Made by a program: the position numbers and the translations under genes
Part shown: positions 63,505 through 64,000 of the stretch, one piece after another
Layout of the letters: the number at the start of each line of letters is the position of its first letter
Position numbering within the stretch: the first letter of the stretch is position 1
The notes under the pieces: generated by a model
Told to the model about the DNA's origin: nothing
The model's database searches: none
What the model saw: only the letters and a program-made list of their open reading frames with translations
Assembly (NCBI RefSeq): GCF_014490785.1
Contig: NZ_CP051488.1
Span: 992,001-1,056,000 of the forward strand
DNA length: 64,000 nucleotides
Source: Kosakonia sp. SMBL-WEM22
Lineage (GTDB): Bacteria; Pseudomonadota; Gammaproteobacteria; Enterobacterales; Enterobacteriaceae
Direction: 5' to 3'

Positions 63505-64000
63505 TTAGAAACCCGCCGCGCTGCCATTGCTGCGCGGATCAAACGCCCCCTCCAGCATGCCGTTGGCATGGCGCACAATCGCACCGGCATGGCCGGTCGC
63601 TTCGCTTAAACCGGGCAGCCACTCCACCTCATGACCCATGGCGCGCAGCGCCTGCGCTGTCTCTTCGCTAAAGCGGCTCTCCAGTTTCAGGCTGTCGGAA
63701 GTCTGCCCCCAGGTACGGCCGAGCAGCCAGCGCGGGGCGCAGACCGCCTCCTGCAATCCCATCCCTTGCAACACGTGGCGGGTAAAGATCGCCGCCTGGG
63801 TCTGCGGCTGCCCGTCGCCGCCCATCGTACCGTAGACCATGGTGCGACCATCGTTAAGCCGCGCCGCCGCAGGGTTTAAGGTGTGGAACGGCTGTTTGCC
63901 CGGCATCAGCGCGAGCAGGTGTTGCGGGTCGAGGCTGAAGGCCGCGCCGCGGTTTTGCAGCAGCACGCCGCTCTCCGGCAGCACCACGCCGCTGCCAAAC
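63505..64000 (-). CDS. hpxW: Gamma-glutamyltranspeptidase-like oxamate amidohydrolase HpxW, C-terminal part (truncated)
   Basis: Ntn-hydrolase related to gamma-glutamyltranspeptidase; the Klebsiella homologue hydrolyses oxamate to oxalate and ammonia. The last 165 codons are visible, continuing past the window edge. Family features of the small subunit are LLALMPGKQPFHTLNP, VYGTMGGDGQPQTQA and the end GAFDPRSNGSAAGF. The autoprocessing Thr nucleophile lies outside the window. First known gene of the hpxW-X-Y-Z run on this strand; what lies upstream is unknown. Confidence 0.85.
   Translation of the reverse strand, partial: FGSGVVLPESGVLLQNRGAAFSLDPQHLLALMPGKQPFHTLNPAAARLNDGRTMVYGTMGGDGQPQTQAAIFTRHVLQGMGLQEAVCAPRWLLGRTWGQTSDSLKLESRFSEETAQALRAMGHEVEWLPGLSEATGHAGAIVRHANGMLEGAFDPRSNGSAAGF

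Overview
The window is chromosomal DNA from a member of the Enterobacteriaceae. The proteins resemble Escherichia coli K-12 gene products along most of their length, and long stretches keep E. coli gene order. The hpx (purine/allantoin) genes, the GCCGGAT-type REP repeats and the 16S variable regions suggest a Kosakonia/Enterobacter/Klebsiella-type genome rather than Escherichia. Kosakonia is my best guess, but the sequence alone cannot prove the genus.

Layout. (1) 1-4972: proS (start only), trmO, rcsF, metQ-metI-metN on the minus strand, then gmhB on the plus strand. (2) 5000-10800: a complete ribosomal RNA operon (P1/P2 promoters, boxA, 16S, tRNA-Ile, tRNA-Ala, 23S, 5S, tRNA-Asp, terminator), the equivalent of E. 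coli rrnH. Its spacers carry stem-loop insertions, one of them ERIC-like. (3) 10834-12662: an accessory two-gene operon (HxlR regulator and a FabF-type ketoacyl synthase) between the rRNA operon and dkgB. (4) 12847-20064: the conserved dkgB-yafC-yafD-mltD-gloB-yafS-rnhA-dnaQ-tRNA-Asp segment, without yafE. (5) 20111-24155: hpxC and divergent hpxSAB, for allantoin uptake, control, racemisation and ring opening. (6) 24189-61500: a block that in E. coli sits far away near 62-63 min: xni, sdaB, sdaC, ppnN, queF, syd, the csrB sRNA, yqcC, truC, yqcA, gudPXD plus a glycerate kinase, barA, rlmD, relA, mazG, pyrG, eno, a reductase, a nanE-like gene, two TPM proteins with a LemA protein, queE, queD, cysJIH. 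(7) 61554-64000: hpxZ, hpxY, hpxX and the end of hpxW, running off the window.

How the genes work together. The two hpx groups belong to one nitrogen-scavenging pathway (allantoin to oxamate and ammonia) but sit at opposite ends of the xni-cysH block. The GntR-type regulator HpxS probably binds repeated TTGTATACAA-like sites, two between hpxC and hpxS and two inside hpxA. BarA (sensor kinase) and csrB (the CsrA-sequestering RNA that the BarA-UvrY pathway switches on) are both in the window, and csrB has a near-perfect UvrY palindrome upstream. gudP, gudX, gudD and the glycerate kinase form a D-glucarate catabolic operon. queE, queD and queF, though in separate transcription units, supply three steps of queuosine precursor synthesis. 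cysJIH carry out sulfate reduction to sulfide.

The most unusual features are the chromosomal junction at tRNA-Asp/hpxC/xni, the HxlR-KAS cassette, the spacer insertions in the rRNA operon, a 60-bp REP tandem array before barA, a seven-unit 114/115-bp REP-pair array after cysH, and an undescribed perfect 18-bp palindrome upstream of csrB. I found no phage, insertion sequence, CRISPR array or clearly novel defence system. Most of the window is ordinary core genome.
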